Made by a program: the position numbers and the translations under genes. A DNA stretch of 8,122 nt, from positions 1 through 8,122 of the forward strand of contig NYXM01000138.1 of assembly GCA_002685655.1 (NCBI GenBank), given 5' to 3'. A model generated the notes under the pieces. The model saw only the letters and a program-made list of their open reading frames with translations. It ran no database searches and had not been told where the DNA came from. Origin of the DNA: Planctomycetaceae bacterium (GTDB lineage: Bacteria > Planctomycetota > Planctomycetia > Pirellulales > Pirellulaceae). Numbering within the stretch: position 1 is the stretch's first letter; the number at the start of each line of letters is the position of its first letter. This document shows positions 8,016-8,122 of this stretch, in pieces.

Positions 8016-8073
8016 GGTCAGACGTGAATGGCACTTAATCGACGTAAGGTTGCTGGTGGCAGTAGCTTGAATT

Positions 8074-8091
8074 GCTCTTCACAAGAAGGGC
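8074..8091 (+). other. Small hairpin after the PhoD-like gene
   Basis: GCTCTTC and GAAGGGC can pair over 7 bp (one G-T) around an ACAA loop, about 59 bp after the PhoD-like stop codon. No T-run follows, so it is at most a weak or factor-assisted terminator. It may equally belong to an unrelated element starting at the right edge. Confidence 0.25.
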
Positions 8092-8122
8092 CTCACTTGG
8101 GATGAGTTTGAAGTTATTGACA

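Noticed and set aside
8074..8091. Rho-independent terminator for the PHP-PhoD unit
   Set aside because: The stem forms but no T-run follows (CTCACTTGGG), so it is listed only as a hairpin.

Overview
The window looks like chromosomal DNA of a Planctomycetes-type bacterium (Pirellulales-like), with mid-range GC judged by eye. This rests on protein style rather than any marker gene: a large exported double peptidase, an orphan polytopic membrane protein with a mid-protein 'FSIKHIILWMTA' motif of a kind common in planctomycetes, and exported PHP and PhoD-type enzymes. No rRNA, tRNA, CRISPR array or defence system is visible.

Layout, left to right. Positions 2-73 hold the last codons of an unidentified plus-strand gene. 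About 25 bases further on, a minus-strand gene (86-3583) begins abruptly at its 3' end. It encodes an exported fusion of an M14 zinc carboxypeptidase and a DPP-IV-like S9 peptidase. The S9 part stops about 40 residues after its nucleophile Ser, so the Asp and His of the triad are missing. The break lies next to the end of the plus-strand gene, so an insertion or rearrangement probably removed the 3' end of the peptidase gene. A 354-bp divergent intergenic region (3584-3937) carries two inverted repeats and a candidate promoter for the peptidase gene. It separates that gene from a plus-strand multi-pass membrane protein (3938-4990) with an apparent internal repeat.

Next come two plus-strand genes 41 bp apart, each with a clear Shine-Dalgarno sequence and an export signal: a PHP-domain metal-dependent hydrolase (5062-6399) and a PhoD-like alkaline phosphatase/phosphodiesterase lipoprotein (6441-8015, TTG start). 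They probably form a two-gene unit acting on phosphoesters outside the cytoplasm; the substrates are unknown. The last 107 bases hold no gene I can support, only a small hairpin.

The most interesting points are the double-peptidase fusion in which one active site has been cut off, the likely mobile-element or rearrangement junction near position 100, and the PHP-PhoD exported hydrolase pair. I do not see a convincing new multi-gene system here.
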